A DNA stretch of 20,320 bases from JBEKTY01 sp049515555 (GCA_049515555.1 JBEKTY010000148.1:1-20320), one strand, 5' to 3'; shown: positions 1 through 6,382, counted from the first letter of the stretch. The notes: generated by a model from the sequence alone, not told the origin. Numbers and translations: made by a program.

Positions 1-450
1 GAGTTCGAGACTCGCTATCGTGAGTCTACGATCGAGCGTGATTTGCAGGATGCCGCCGTCAGCGGTGATGCTTTCAACCCCGAGACGGTGAAGGCAGTCC
101 TCCGCCCGTTGACTCGCTTGGAAGAGATCACGGACGACAAGGGCAAGCCCTCGGGCAGGTTCTGCGCGATCGTGGACTTCCCCGACACCGATCCCAACAC
201 CGGCGAGCCGATCACGTTGCCGCTGCCGGCCAAGAAGGCTGTCAAGCGGATGATGGAGATGCCTGAAAAATTCGGGAACCTTTGGCGGCACACACTGGCG
301 AGCGGAGTCGGCGCGAATTCCGGCTTGCCGACCGGTGCTGGCGGGAAAATCGACCCCAGGAAGCTCTCGCAAGAGCAATATCTGAAGATCCGGCAAGAGA
401 ACCCTGCTCTCTTGGGTCTGCGCCCCCAAAAGGGCAAGCCCGGCCGCTAG
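1..450 (+). CDS. Phage-like hypothetical protein, C-terminal part (5' end outside window)
   Basis: The frame is open from base 1 and ends at TAG 448-450, so about 149 C-terminal residues are visible; the in-frame TTG at 43 is probably not the true start. The protein is charged and soluble with no membrane segment. A central stretch rich in Asp, Thr and Pro (DFPDTDPNTGEPITLPLPAK) is followed by a short helical tail containing QEQYLKIRQENPALLGL. Similar 'YxKxRxENPxLLGL' tails occur at the C-termini of phage structural or scaffold-like proteins, and the gene lies in the same element as an integrase and excisionase. The phage assignment is an inference; I do not recognise a named family. Confidence 0.6.
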   Translation, partial: EFETRYRESTIERDLQDAAVSGDAFNPETVKAVLRPLTRLEEITDDKGKPSGRFCAIVDFPDTDPNTGEPITLPLPAKKAVKRMMEMPEKFGNLWRHTLASGVGANSGLPTGAGGKIDPRKLSQEQYLKIRQENPALLGLRPQKGKPGR

Positions 451-464
451 TCGGTCCGTCGTAG

Positions 465-492
465 GAAGCCGCGCTGCTGCGGCTTCTCGTCT
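465..492 (+). terminator. Hairpin with T-rich tail after the phage-like gene
   Basis: A perfect 8-bp stem, GAAGCCGC (465-472) with GCGGCTTC (479-486), encloses a 6-nt loop and is followed by TCGTCTTGCTT. It lies 15 nt after the stop codon of the upstream gene. The T-tract is interrupted, so it may be only a weak intrinsic terminator. Confidence 0.5.
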
Positions 493-510
493 TGCTTGAA
501 CCAACTCGTG

Positions 511-530
511 GATCAGCGAAGACGCTGATC
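511..530. other. Perfect 8-bp hairpin with 4-nt loop
   Basis: GATCAGCG (511-518) pairs exactly with CGCTGATC (523-530) around an AAGA loop. There is no T-run, so it is not a terminator. It lies between two terminator-like hairpins, forming a group of three hairpins within 150 bp. Confidence 0.5.
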
Positions 531-576
531 TCCCGCATGGAATCCGAGGACGGGTCCCGTGCGGTCTTACACCTTG

Positions 577-615
577 ACGGCTCCCTGGTTGACACCAGGG
601 AGCCGTTTGTTTTTT
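577..615 (+). terminator. Strong intrinsic terminator
   Basis: A perfect 13-bp stem, ACGGCTCCCTGGT (577-589) with ACCAGGGAGCCGT (594-606), has a 4-nt loop TGAC and is followed directly by TTGTTTTTT. This is a textbook Rho-independent terminator on the plus strand. It probably ends the operon that includes the phage-like gene, isolating it from the integrase/excisionase module. Confidence 0.85.
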
Positions 616-627
616 GCGGAGAAGTCA

Positions 628-797
628 ATGCTCGTCTACCAAGTCGTGTTCGACCACAACGCCGGCCGGCGTCGTATTCGTCGGCGAACAGTGAGGTTCA
701 AGAAAAGGCAGCCGTCTTGGCCAGGTCCACCGGCATTATGGCCTTTGCCATCGTCGATTTGCAGGCGACGTGGAGACGCTGCGGCTTCGATCAATGA
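628..797 (+). pseudogene. Possible small gene with a one-base frameshift
   Basis: ATG 628 follows a weak purine-rich site (GGAGAAG, 618-624) just after the strong terminator. The frame begins MLVYQVVFDHNAGRRRIRRR and then turns Pro/Arg-rich and unprotein-like. One additional A in the AAAA run near 703-706 would continue it into AAVLARSTGIMAFAIVDLQ and stop at TGA 795-797, giving a more credible protein of roughly 56 residues. Unshifted, the ATG frame runs to 876. No family is recognised. It may be a decayed cargo gene, a sequencing slip, or not a gene at all. Confidence 0.2.
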
Positions 798-1003
798 CCG
801 CGAGCCGTTCATTGACGGCTGCGTCCCGTGTCAAGGACCCGATCCGTCCAGGCGTCGGAAGTCCAATGACTGTTGAATCACTGGATCACGGAATCCTGTG
901 GGTTACAACCGGCACAACCGCCCCAGCGGCCAGCAACGCAAACGAGGATTTTCACTCCAACTGGATTTGTCCCGCTGATTACAAGGATAGAGAGCCATTT
1001 GAC

Positions 1004-1164
1004 GCCGCCGACTTCCGGCAGTGAGGGTGGCCGCCCCTGTCACCCTCACAAGCGGCGCGCAAAAGCGCCGGCTCGCGGACCCTTCAGACAGATTCACTCT
1101 AATTTCCGGTGTGGAAGTTGATTTAACTAATAGAGCGACCTTTGATATGCCGCCGACTTCCGGC
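1004..1164 (+). repeat. Direct repeat pair GCCGCCGACTTCCGGC
   Basis: The 16-mer occurs exactly at 1004-1019 and 1149-1164, each preceded within a few bases by TTTGA (998-1002 and 1141-1145). The copies are 145 bp apart and lie upstream of the excisionase-like gene. Possible recombination-directionality or repressor binding sites; this role is inferred from position only. Confidence 0.55.
1021..1049. repeat. Perfect 9-bp inverted repeat
   Basis: GTGAGGGTG (1021-1029) and CACCCTCAC (1041-1049) are exact inverted copies around an 11-nt spacer. It starts two bases after the first copy of the 16-bp direct repeat. There is no T-run, so an operator-like or structural role is more likely than termination. 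Confidence 0.5.
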
Positions 1165-1212
1165 CGCAGGTTGTGTGACCCAAGAACCGACGCTTTGACC
1201 CGCAGGCACCCC

Positions 1213-1563
1213 ATGAACGACAACATTGCTAACGACTTCACCGACTATCTTCGTCTGGCGAACGGCGACACGACGGCCGCCTCAAACCTGATCTTGGCCG
1301 GCGTGCTGGCAAAGCAGCCTGCGCAACAGTCTGCGCCGCCCGACGCCCCGCTGACCGTGAAAGACGTGGCCTGTAGGCTGCGGATCAGCGGCCGGGTGGC
1401 CTACGAGTTGCTCCAAGGCGGCCAGATGCCATCCTTCAGGGTCGGCCGCGCCATCCGCGTGAAGCCCGAAGACCTGGACGCCTACATCGACAGCCAGAGC
1501 GGGGCCGGTCGCCCGGACCCCCTGGCCTGCCATCGCCGGCCTAGAAAGCCTCGCCGACTGTAG
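1213..1563 (+). CDS. Excisionase-family helix-turn-helix DNA-binding protein
   Basis: A 116-residue protein. After an unremarkable N-terminus (about 1-45), residues about 47-96 carry the excisionase/MerR-like HTH pattern: LTVKDVACRLRISGRVAYEL (recognition region), then a wing-like PSFRVGRAIRVKPEDLDAYI. This layout is typical of HTH_17 excisionase-family proteins. The tail is basic (RRPRKPRRL). ATG 1213 was chosen because upstream in-frame codons translate the repeat region; its ribosome site is weak. It converges on the integrase gene and overlaps its 3' end by 23 bp. The likely role is a recombination directionality factor or regulator of the element; a simple transcription regulator is the alternative. 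Confidence 0.75.
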   Translation: MNDNIANDFTDYLRLANGDTTAASNLILAGVLAKQPAQQSAPPDAPLTVKDVACRLRISGRVAYELLQGGQMPSFRVGRAIRVKPEDLDAYIDSQSGAGRPDPLACHRRPRKPRRL

Positions 1564-2638
1564 CCTTCTCCATCGTCTCGGCGAGCAGGGTGGGAAAGCG
1601 ATAGTAGTGGTTGTACGCCGTTCGGCCCATCCGCGTGTCCTTGTGGCCCATCACGGTCGCCACGGCGGCGTCCTCGGCGTGATTCGCCCCGGCATGGTTG
1701 CGGAACGTGTGCCTCAGCGTGTACGTGCCAATGCGGACGGTGAATTTCAACCTCCGCATCAGCCGGTAACAGGCCGAGTGCAGGGCCGAGCCGGTCCAAG
1801 GTTTGTCCTCCCGATTGCGGAAGATCGACCCTTCCGGGTACTGTTTCGCCAGCCGAGTGACCAACTCCGGCATCGGCCCGACCAGGGGCGTGATGCGAGC
1901 TTCCCGGCCGCCCTTGACCAACTCCGGCTCCAGCGACCAGAAGGGCGGTTTCTGGTCAAGGAACAGGTGGCGGGCCTCGATCCGGCGGACCTCTTGCGGC
2001 CGGCAGCCCGTGAACCGCAAGGCCACCAGGAAGTCCCGAAACGGCCCCGACTTGACCTTCGCCAAGACCTCATTCCACTGTCCGGGCAGCAGGCAGGTGT
2101 CTCGGGAGACCTTGCCCGGTTTCTTCACCTTGGCGATGGGCGAGTAGGGGATCAGGTCCATTTCCACGGCCCAGTTGAAGGCCCGCTGGACGTTCGCCAT
2201 CATGTCGCGCACGGTGTCCTTCGCGTACCCGCCTTTCTTGCCGGGGCGTTTCAGCGGGAAACGGTCGTCGGCCCATTCAATCAGGTGCCCACGTCGCAAC
2301 TCGTTGACCTTCAGGCCAGGCTTCTTTCGCTTCAGCCAGTCGCCGAACGAGTCCACAGCCACGCCGTACTGTTGGTAGGTCGCCGGGGCGCGGTGCTGTT
2401 GCACGTAATCGAGGAACTGGGTCAAGAGCACCGTCACTTCGGCGGTGGCGGTGATCTCCTGCCGGTGCGCCTCGATCTCGTGCCACTTCTTGAACGCTTC
2501 GTCCCGGCTGTTGCCTAGCGGGACTTCACGGCGTTTCGGCACGCCATCGCCGTTCTTCTCCGTGACCCACAAGTACCATCCCTTGCGGCCGGGCTTCTGG
2601 TGCGGGCCGCTGCCTCTCGGTTTGCGTTTCTTCGCCAT
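1541..2638 (-). CDS. int: Tyrosine recombinase / phage integrase
   Basis: 365 residues, full length for the family. There is a basic N-terminus (MAKKRKPRGSG), a SAM-like core-binding domain at about 68-170, and a catalytic domain at about 185-350. Visible catalytic positions are Arg213 (FTGCRPQEV), a beta-hairpin Lys243 (ELVKGGRE), Arg309 in YTLRHTF, His332 (MGHKDT) and the probable nucleophile Tyr342 (TAYNHY). The usual HxxR box reads YxxR here (Tyr306), a tolerated variant. The start at 2638 has a clear GGAGG site at about 2646-2650; a longer in-frame extension exists but lacks one. The gene lies directly beside the truncated tRNA-Pro and reads away from it, so it should be the integrase that made this junction. 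The tRNA promoter may transcribe it. Confidence 0.93.
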   Translation of the reverse strand: MAKKRKPRGSGPHQKPGRKGWYLWVTEKNGDGVPKRREVPLGNSRDEAFKKWHEIEAHRQEITATAEVTVLLTQFLDYVQQHRAPATYQQYGVAVDSFGDWLKRKKPGLKVNELRRGHLIEWADDRFPLKRPGKKGGYAKDTVRDMMANVQRAFNWAVEMDLIPYSPIAKVKKPGKVSRDTCLLPGQWNEVLAKVKSGPFRDFLVALRFTGCRPQEVRRIEARHLFLDQKPPFWSLEPELVKGGREARITPLVGPMPELVTRLAKQYPEGSIFRNREDKPWTGSALHSACYRLMRRLKFTVRIGTYTLRHTFRNHAGANHAEDAAVATVMGHKDTRMGRTAYNHYYRFPTLLAETMEKATVGEAF

Positions 2639-2691
2639 CGGTTCGCCTCCACTGAAAGCTAGGTCGTGGAGGGAAGCTGGGCAAACCGAGA

Positions 2692-2710
2692 AATCAGACG
2701 GCAATCAGAC
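2692..2710. repeat. AATCAGAC direct repeats, 11-bp period: candidate integrase arm sites
   Basis: AATCAGAC occurs at 2692-2699 and again at 2703-2710, one helical turn apart, between the integrase start codon and the tRNA junction. Same-face repeats beside the crossover site are typical of arm-type integrase or excisionase binding sites. The function is inferred from spacing and position. Confidence 0.4.
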
Positions 2711-2785
2711 AGAAAGGCGTCGAAAGGGAAATGCGCTCTCTCGAACCGCTTGCGCCGTCAACACTTAGAAAAAGGGCGGCTAAAG

Positions 2786-2805
2786 ATACCTAGACTCCCG
2801 AACCA
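2786..2805. other. Attachment-site junction of the integrated element
   Basis: On the minus strand a normal tRNA-Pro sequence stops fitting immediately after the anticodon loop (base 2796). The next bases (GTCTAGG, 2795-2789) cannot pair with the 5' anticodon-stem strand CTTGG. The switch from host to element DNA therefore lies within or at the edge of the anticodon loop, a common crossover point for tyrosine recombinases. The exact core cannot be fixed without the other end of the element. Confidence 0.65.
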
Positions 2806-2835
2806 AGCGCTCTAGCCAGGCTGAGCTACGCCCCG
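2796..2835 (-). tRNA. Truncated tRNA-Pro (anticodon CGG), 5' half only
   Basis: Reading leftwards from 2835: acceptor 5' strand CGGGGCG (2835-2829, with the C1 typical of bacterial tRNA-Pro), T8-A9, D-stem GCTC/GAGC, base 26, anticodon 5' strand CTTGG (2807-2803) and loop TTCGGGA (2802-2796) with anticodon CGG at 2800-2798. The anticodon 3' strand, variable loop, T-arm and acceptor 3' strand are absent. The fragment keeps its own promoter upstream. It is a displaced half created by integration, so an intact copy should exist at the distant left end of the element if the element supplies a new 5' half. Confidence 0.85.
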
Positions 2836-2847
2836 CGACAATCAACT

Positions 2848-2876
2848 AGGATACCAACCGGGCAGGGTGGGGTCAA
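2848..2876 (-). promoter_or_regulatory. Sigma70-type promoter of the tRNA-Pro gene
   Basis: On the minus strand, -35 TTGACC (2876-2871), a 17-bp spacer and -10 TATCCT (2853-2848); the tRNA 5' end (2835) lies 12 nt past the -10 box. After integration this promoter reads through the tRNA fragment towards the integrase start at 2638. Confidence 0.65.
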
Positions 2877-3013
2877 CTCGTCTGCGCTGGAGTTCGCGGA
2901 TGTTGAAAGCACTGGAGGTCCATGAAGGATCGTAAGAGTCTTGTGGGGGAGATGAAATTGGGGTAGACCAGGTTCGCAATTGAGTGCCTCTTGTGTAATC
3001 GCCTTTCGGCTGC

Positions 3014-3042
3014 TTGACAAGCCGGTGGCGGGCCGATACAAT
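3014..3042 (+). promoter_or_regulatory. Near-consensus sigma70 promoter
   Basis: TTGACA (3014-3019), a 17-bp spacer and TACAAT (3037-3042): a perfect -35 and a 5/6 -10. Predicted transcription start near 3049, about 30 nt before the start codon at 3079 of the exported protein gene. Confidence 0.8.
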
Positions 3043-3078
3043 GAGCGCCAGGCAAGGACAGAGAAAAGGAGACCTGCG

Positions 3079-4164
3079 ATGCGTTGCTTGCATCTGGCGC
3101 TTGCGGCGGGGGCGCTGGCGGCTCTGGGCAGCTTCGCGGCTGACGGCTTGGCCCAGCAGATGACCATCGCCACGCCTTTTCAAACCAATGCCGACAGCTT
3201 CTTCGAGCGGATGGGCCTGGACTTCGCGCTGACGCTCACCATGAACAACAGGAACCCGGCCGCGGCGGGCTACACGCCGATCATCGATCCCGCCACCGGG
3301 TTGGCCACCCTTTCGCGTGCCCCCGGCAGCGGCACTTCGGTGGTCGGTTTGCTGAACCTGGGGAACAACCCGGCCCAAACCGGCTTGTTCGCGCCCGACC
3401 TGGGCATCGCCTTCCGGCAGGGCTCGTTCGGCCAGGCGGTGCCGCAGTTCGGCGGGATGCCCAATCCCAGCCCGGGGCTGGGCGCGAACTGGGCCATCGC
3501 CGGCCCGCAGATGCAACTCAACTTCGGCCTGAGCCTGGCCCAAGGCAACAAGCGCAGCTCGGCCACGCAGACGCCGATGGTCACCACCATGAACGGCCAG
3601 CCGGGATTCGTCTTCGATACGTCGCAAACGCCGTTTGTGATTAGCGCGATTCCGGTCATCGGCGGGCCGCCGGTGTTCGGCCCGATGGGCATGCCCAACT
3701 CGATGTGCCTGCCGCCGCTGGCGACGGGTAATCCTCGGATCCAGGAGATGTTGCGGGCGGCGCAGGCCAGCGGGGACGGGGCGTCGGCCCCGGCGGTGCA
3801 AGTCGGTCCGCCGGCCGTCGCGGCGCCGCAGCCAAAGCCCGCTGCGGGGCCGGACGCGAATGTGCCCGCCGCTGCGCCCCCGGCCGACCCGGGCTTGGCC
3901 GACCAGTTGGGCCGGGCCCAGGAGAGTTCGGCCGGGCGGGCGGCCCCCAGCGTGGCCGAGGCCCGCCGCCTGCACCAGCAAGAGCAAGACGCCCGCAACG
4001 ATCAGTTGGAGGCCGTCATGGAGCGGGCCCGAGCGGCAGAGGAAGACGGCAAGCCGGGCGTCGCCAAGATCTATTACCAGCGGGTGGCCCGCGAGGGCAC
4101 CGGCCCGCTCCGCCAGCAGGCTTTAGAGCGCCTAGACGCCCTCCACGGCACGGCCAACCCGTAG
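3079..4164 (+). CDS. Exported planctomycete hypothetical protein with a secretin-like segment
   Basis: 361 residues. ATG 3079 has an AAGGAGA ribosome site at 3066-3072 and follows a near-consensus promoter. Residues 1-25 form a Sec signal peptide (MRCLHLALAAGALAALGSFA, probable cleavage after GLA before QQ). The middle is glycine, asparagine and proline rich. A stretch near residues 155-200 (SSATQTPMVTTMNGQPGFVF) resembles the 'TPxVxTxNGxxA' core of secretin C-domains, so a beta-barrel or secretin-derived surface role is possible. Residues about 235-295 are an Ala/Pro-rich linker, and the last 60 are charged helices ending in a TPR-like KIYYQRVARE...QQALERLDAL. No enzyme motif is visible. The 3' end carries a tandem duplication, and the gene converges on the G1 peptidase gene 44 bp away. 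Confidence 0.8.
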   Translation: MRCLHLALAAGALAALGSFAADGLAQQMTIATPFQTNADSFFERMGLDFALTLTMNNRNPAAAGYTPIIDPATGLATLSRAPGSGTSVVGLLNLGNNPAQTGLFAPDLGIAFRQGSFGQAVPQFGGMPNPSPGLGANWAIAGPQMQLNFGLSLAQGNKRSSATQTPMVTTMNGQPGFVFDTSQTPFVISAIPVIGGPPVFGPMGMPNSMCLPPLATGNPRIQEMLRAAQASGDGASAPAVQVGPPAVAAPQPKPAAGPDANVPAAAPPADPGLADQLGRAQESSAGRAAPSVAEARRLHQQEQDARNDQLEAVMERARAAEEDGKPGVAKIYYQRVAREGTGPLRQQALERLDALHGTANP

Positions 4165-4198
4165 AGCGCCTAGACGCCCTCCACGGCACGGCCAACCC
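4124..4198 (+). repeat. 38-bp tandem duplication spanning a stop codon
   Basis: The 37-base sequence from 4124 to 4160 recurs exactly at 4162-4198, a period of 38. The first copy encodes the last codons of the exported protein; TAG 4162-4164 is created at the junction. In the second copy, with the frame reset, the same C-terminal residues (TANP) would be followed by TAA (4200-4202). The original stop was therefore probably that TAA, and the duplication left the protein sequence unchanged. Confidence 0.9.
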
Positions 4199-4208
4199 TT
4201 AACGTCGC

Positions 4209-6125
4209 TCAGGCGATGCTGCCCCGCAAGGCGACTCGCGAATCCAGGCTTGGCAGCCACCAGCCGATGGTCGTGTTCTGCTGGCCCGCGTTGAAGCCGG
4301 AGCCGCTGGCCGACTGGGCGTAGGTGACGCTGAAGCCGTTGCCCGAGGCATTCAAAGCGGAGGTCGTGTCCTCGGTGACCCCGCGTGAGGCCATGTTGAT
4401 CTGATAGGCTTGCCAACTGGCGCTGTTGATGGGGCCGGTGGTCGTGCCATTCAGGGTGGCCGACGCGCCGCTGAACGTGACCGATCCGAAGTTGGCCAGC
4501 GGCAGGACGCCGGAGTTGGACGACGGCGCCTCGACCACCCATTCGGCCGACGAGCGCTTGGCATTGGATGCGGTCTGGGTGGTCGAGAATGACTGGCCGG
4601 TGGTGTTGTCCTTGATGCTCAACGTGAACTGGCTGCCGGCGTAGCTCACCGAGGCAGTCATGCTATCGCCCGGCGAGATGGTCATGTTATTCACGTTGAT
4701 CGAGTAATTCGGATACATCTCCCACCAGGCGTAATACGTGGGCGTGCCGCCCGAGAGGTCGGAGTCGGTCCCAAGTTGCTCGACGGTCGAGGAATTGGAG
4801 CCGTCCAGGCCGACCCATACCGAGGCGTAGGCCGTGCCGTTGCCTTTTGCCGTGGGCACGGTCCAGGTGCCGGTGACGGACGTAAAGGCAGAGGAGGAAC
4901 TCGTCGTCTCAACGGCGTAGCCCGACCAGTTCGAGCTGGTTGTGGTGGTGACGTTCCCGTTGCCCCCGGGTGTAGGCGTCGGCGTCGGTGTCGGCGCTGG
5001 AATGGCTGACACCACGGTCGTCGCCGAGCCGGACAGCTTGCTGCCCGCGGCGGTGTCGGCGGCCGTAAGCGTCTGCGTGCCCGGCGTAACGAACGTCACC
5101 TGGAACGTCGCGATGCCGCCGTGGAACGTCACGCCGGTGGGCAGACTTACGCCCGTGCCGTTGTCGGTGCTGCTAAAGCTCATACTGTCGGAGAAATTGC
5201 GGACCACGCGCCCGGAGGCATCCAGGGCTACCAACTGCCCCGTGACGGGCATGCCCGGCTGCACGCTCTGCGGCAGGTACACGGCAAGCCGGGTGGCCAC
5301 GTCGGGCTGGGCCACCGTGGTCTTAGCCGAGACCGACAGCTTGCTGCCCGTGGCGGTGTCGGTGGCCGTGAGCGTCTGCGCGCCGGGAGTAACGAACGTC
5401 ACCTGGAATGTGGCGAAGCCGCCGTAGAACTTCACCCCCGTGGGCACACTCGCGCCTGTGGCGGTGTCGGTGCTCTTGAAAGTAATGCTGTCGGAGAAAC
5501 TGCGGACCACGTACCCGTAGGCATCCAGGGCCACCAATTGTCCCGTGACGGCCTGGCCGGGCCGCACGCTCGGCAGCAGGTACATCACAAAATGGGTGGC
5601 CACGTCACGCTGCGCAACCGTGGTCGACCCCTTGGCGGTTAGGGTGCTGCCCGTGGCGGTGTCGGTGGCCGTGATCGACTGGCTGCCCGGCGTAACCAGC
5701 GTCACTTGGAACGTCGCGATGCCATGGCGCAACTTTATGCTAGCAGGCAAGCTCACGCCGGTGCCGGTGTCGCTGCTGCTGAGGCTGATCGTGTCGGAGA
5801 CGTTGTTCACAACGAATCCCTGGGCATTGACCGCGGCCATTTGGGCCATGAAGGGCACGCCCGGTTGCACGGTCCGCGGCATGGCTACCACCAAGGCACT
5901 CGCGGCCTGCGACCTGCTGTAATAGTTGATTGAGCCGAAGTCCGCCCACGCCGAGTTGGCGCAGGCGGCCTGCGGAAACCCAATGCTGACGCTCAGCAGC
6001 GACCGGTCCTCCAGCGGTTCAACTGCCAGTCGCCGATCGGCAGCCGATCGCCAGCCCAAGCCCAAAGTTCGCCGGGCAGAAGCGGGCCTTCGGCCCGCGC
6101 GATTGGAAAAGAACCTCCGAATCAC
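4209..6125 (-). CDS. Secreted G1 (eqolisin-family) glutamic peptidase with three Ig-like repeats
   Basis: 638 residues from GTG 6125, chosen for its AAGGAAGG site (6132-6139); an upstream ATG at 6239 would add 38 residues from the leader. Residues about 32-46 contain VEPLEDRSLLSV, the motif at the start of planctomycete extracellular proteins. Three Ig-like beta-sandwich repeats follow (about 78-170, 177-271, 278-372), with a 101-residue period marked by ATFQVTxVTPG. A TPTPTPTP linker (379-386) leads to a G1/A4 peptidase domain (about 397-600). Against scytalidoglutamic peptidase, the catalytic Gln aligns with Gln450 (STVEQLGTD) and the Glu with Glu528 (SSAEWVVEAP); YYAWWEMYPNYS and ANFGSVTFSG also match the fold. 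Such enzymes are usually acid-active. The role is probably extracellular protein breakdown; substrate unknown. Confidence 0.88.
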   Translation of the reverse strand: MIRRFFSNRAGRRPASARRTLGLGWRSAADRRLAVEPLEDRSLLSVSIGFPQAACANSAWADFGSINYYSRSQAASALVVAMPRTVQPGVPFMAQMAAVNAQGFVVNNVSDTISLSSSDTGTGVSLPASIKLRHGIATFQVTLVTPGSQSITATDTATGSTLTAKGSTTVAQRDVATHFVMYLLPSVRPGQAVTGQLVALDAYGYVVRSFSDSITFKSTDTATGASVPTGVKFYGGFATFQVTFVTPGAQTLTATDTATGSKLSVSAKTTVAQPDVATRLAVYLPQSVQPGMPVTGQLVALDASGRVVRNFSDSMSFSSTDNGTGVSLPTGVTFHGGIATFQVTFVTPGTQTLTAADTAAGSKLSGSATTVVSAIPAPTPTPTPTPGGNGNVTTTTSSNWSGYAVETTSSSSAFTSVTGTWTVPTAKGNGTAYASVWVGLDGSNSSTVEQLGTDSDLSGGTPTYYAWWEMYPNYSINVNNMTISPGDSMTASVSYAGSQFTLSIKDNTTGQSFSTTQTASNAKRSSAEWVVEAPSSNSGVLPLANFGSVTFSGASATLNGTTTGPINSASWQAYQINMASRGVTEDTTSALNASGNGFSVTYAQSASGSGFNAGQQNTTIGWWLPSLDSRVALRGSIA

Positions 6126-6158
6126 GATGCACCTTCCTTCGTTTTGCTCTCTGCCGCC

Positions 6159-6181
6159 TTTCGGCTTGCCCCCAGCCGAAA
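6159..6181 (-). other. Hairpin in the peptidase leader
   Basis: TTTCGGCT and AGCCGAAA form a perfect 8-bp stem with a 7-nt G-rich loop, ending about 33 nt before the GTG start and 20 nt before the ribosome site. It may shape translation initiation. A loose likeness to c-di-GMP riboswitch sequence (GGGCAAGCC-GAAA-GG) is not backed by the rest of that motif. Confidence 0.35.
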
Positions 6182-6257
6182 ACGCTTGAAGAACACTCCT
6201 GGATTCCGGCCTGATTCGCCGGAGTCCGCCTCGGCCCATGAAGCACTGTTCCGTGGC

Positions 6258-6289
6258 AAAAAGCCCCGGCGCCTAAAGCCCGGCGCCGG
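6258..6289 (-). terminator. Intrinsic terminator or attenuator upstream of the peptidase gene
   Basis: On the minus strand CCGGCGCC (6289-6282) and GGCGCCGG (6273-6266) form an 8-bp GC stem with an 8-nt loop, followed by GGCTTTTT (6265-6258). It lies 230 nt after the methyltransferase stop and 133 nt before the peptidase start. It could end the methyltransferase transcript, or attenuate transcription from the promoter predicted at 6354-6382. The rest of the 6126-6518 gap shows no gene. Confidence 0.65.
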
Positions 6290-6353
6290 CCCACTTTCTG
6301 TCTGCCGTGCTAGCGGTGGGATGAAACTCTCACCTGATGCAGCACTCTCATAT

Positions 6354-6382
6354 AATTTACCCGTGGGCGGGATTTTGGTCAA
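6354..6382 (-). promoter_or_regulatory. Candidate promoter for the G1 peptidase gene
   Basis: Minus strand: -35 TTGACC (6382-6377), 17-bp spacer, -10 TAAATT (6359-6354) within an AT-rich patch. The predicted start near 6347 would give a leader of about 220 nt that includes the terminator-like hairpin and the pre-start hairpin. Confidence 0.45.

Larger units (their letters stand above)
798..1212. other. Non-coding or decayed stretch upstream of the excisionase-like gene
   Basis: I see no convincing gene here. Short open frames lack good start sites and recognisable motifs. The stretch contains a 16-bp direct repeat and a 9-bp inverted repeat, listed separately, and an AT-richer patch near 1095-1148. 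It may be the control region of the recombination module. Confidence 0.4.

Noticed and set aside
2736..2795. GGTTCGAG-like T-loop sequence on the minus strand and CGCCCTTTTT near 2765-2775, as if the tRNA 3' half were present beyond an intron
   Set aside because: The bases around GGTTCGA do not form a T-stem, the anticodon 3' strand is missing, and no intron core is visible; chance matches are more likely.
2842..3987. 381-residue open frame on the minus strand
   Set aside because: It is Arg/Gly-rich and antisense to the signal-peptide protein, which has a near-consensus promoter and ribosome site.
4977..6120. Long DNA repeats of about 303 bp in the peptidase gene, considered as a possible assembly artefact or mobile repeat
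   Set aside because: The copies have diverged at many positions and match the 101-residue Ig repeat period, so they are true domain repeats.
6126..6190. c-di-GMP (GEMM) riboswitch-like sequence in the peptidase leader
   Set aside because: GGGCAAGCC and GAAA recur, but they form a simple hairpin; the second paired element and conserved CGCAAAGCC block are absent.
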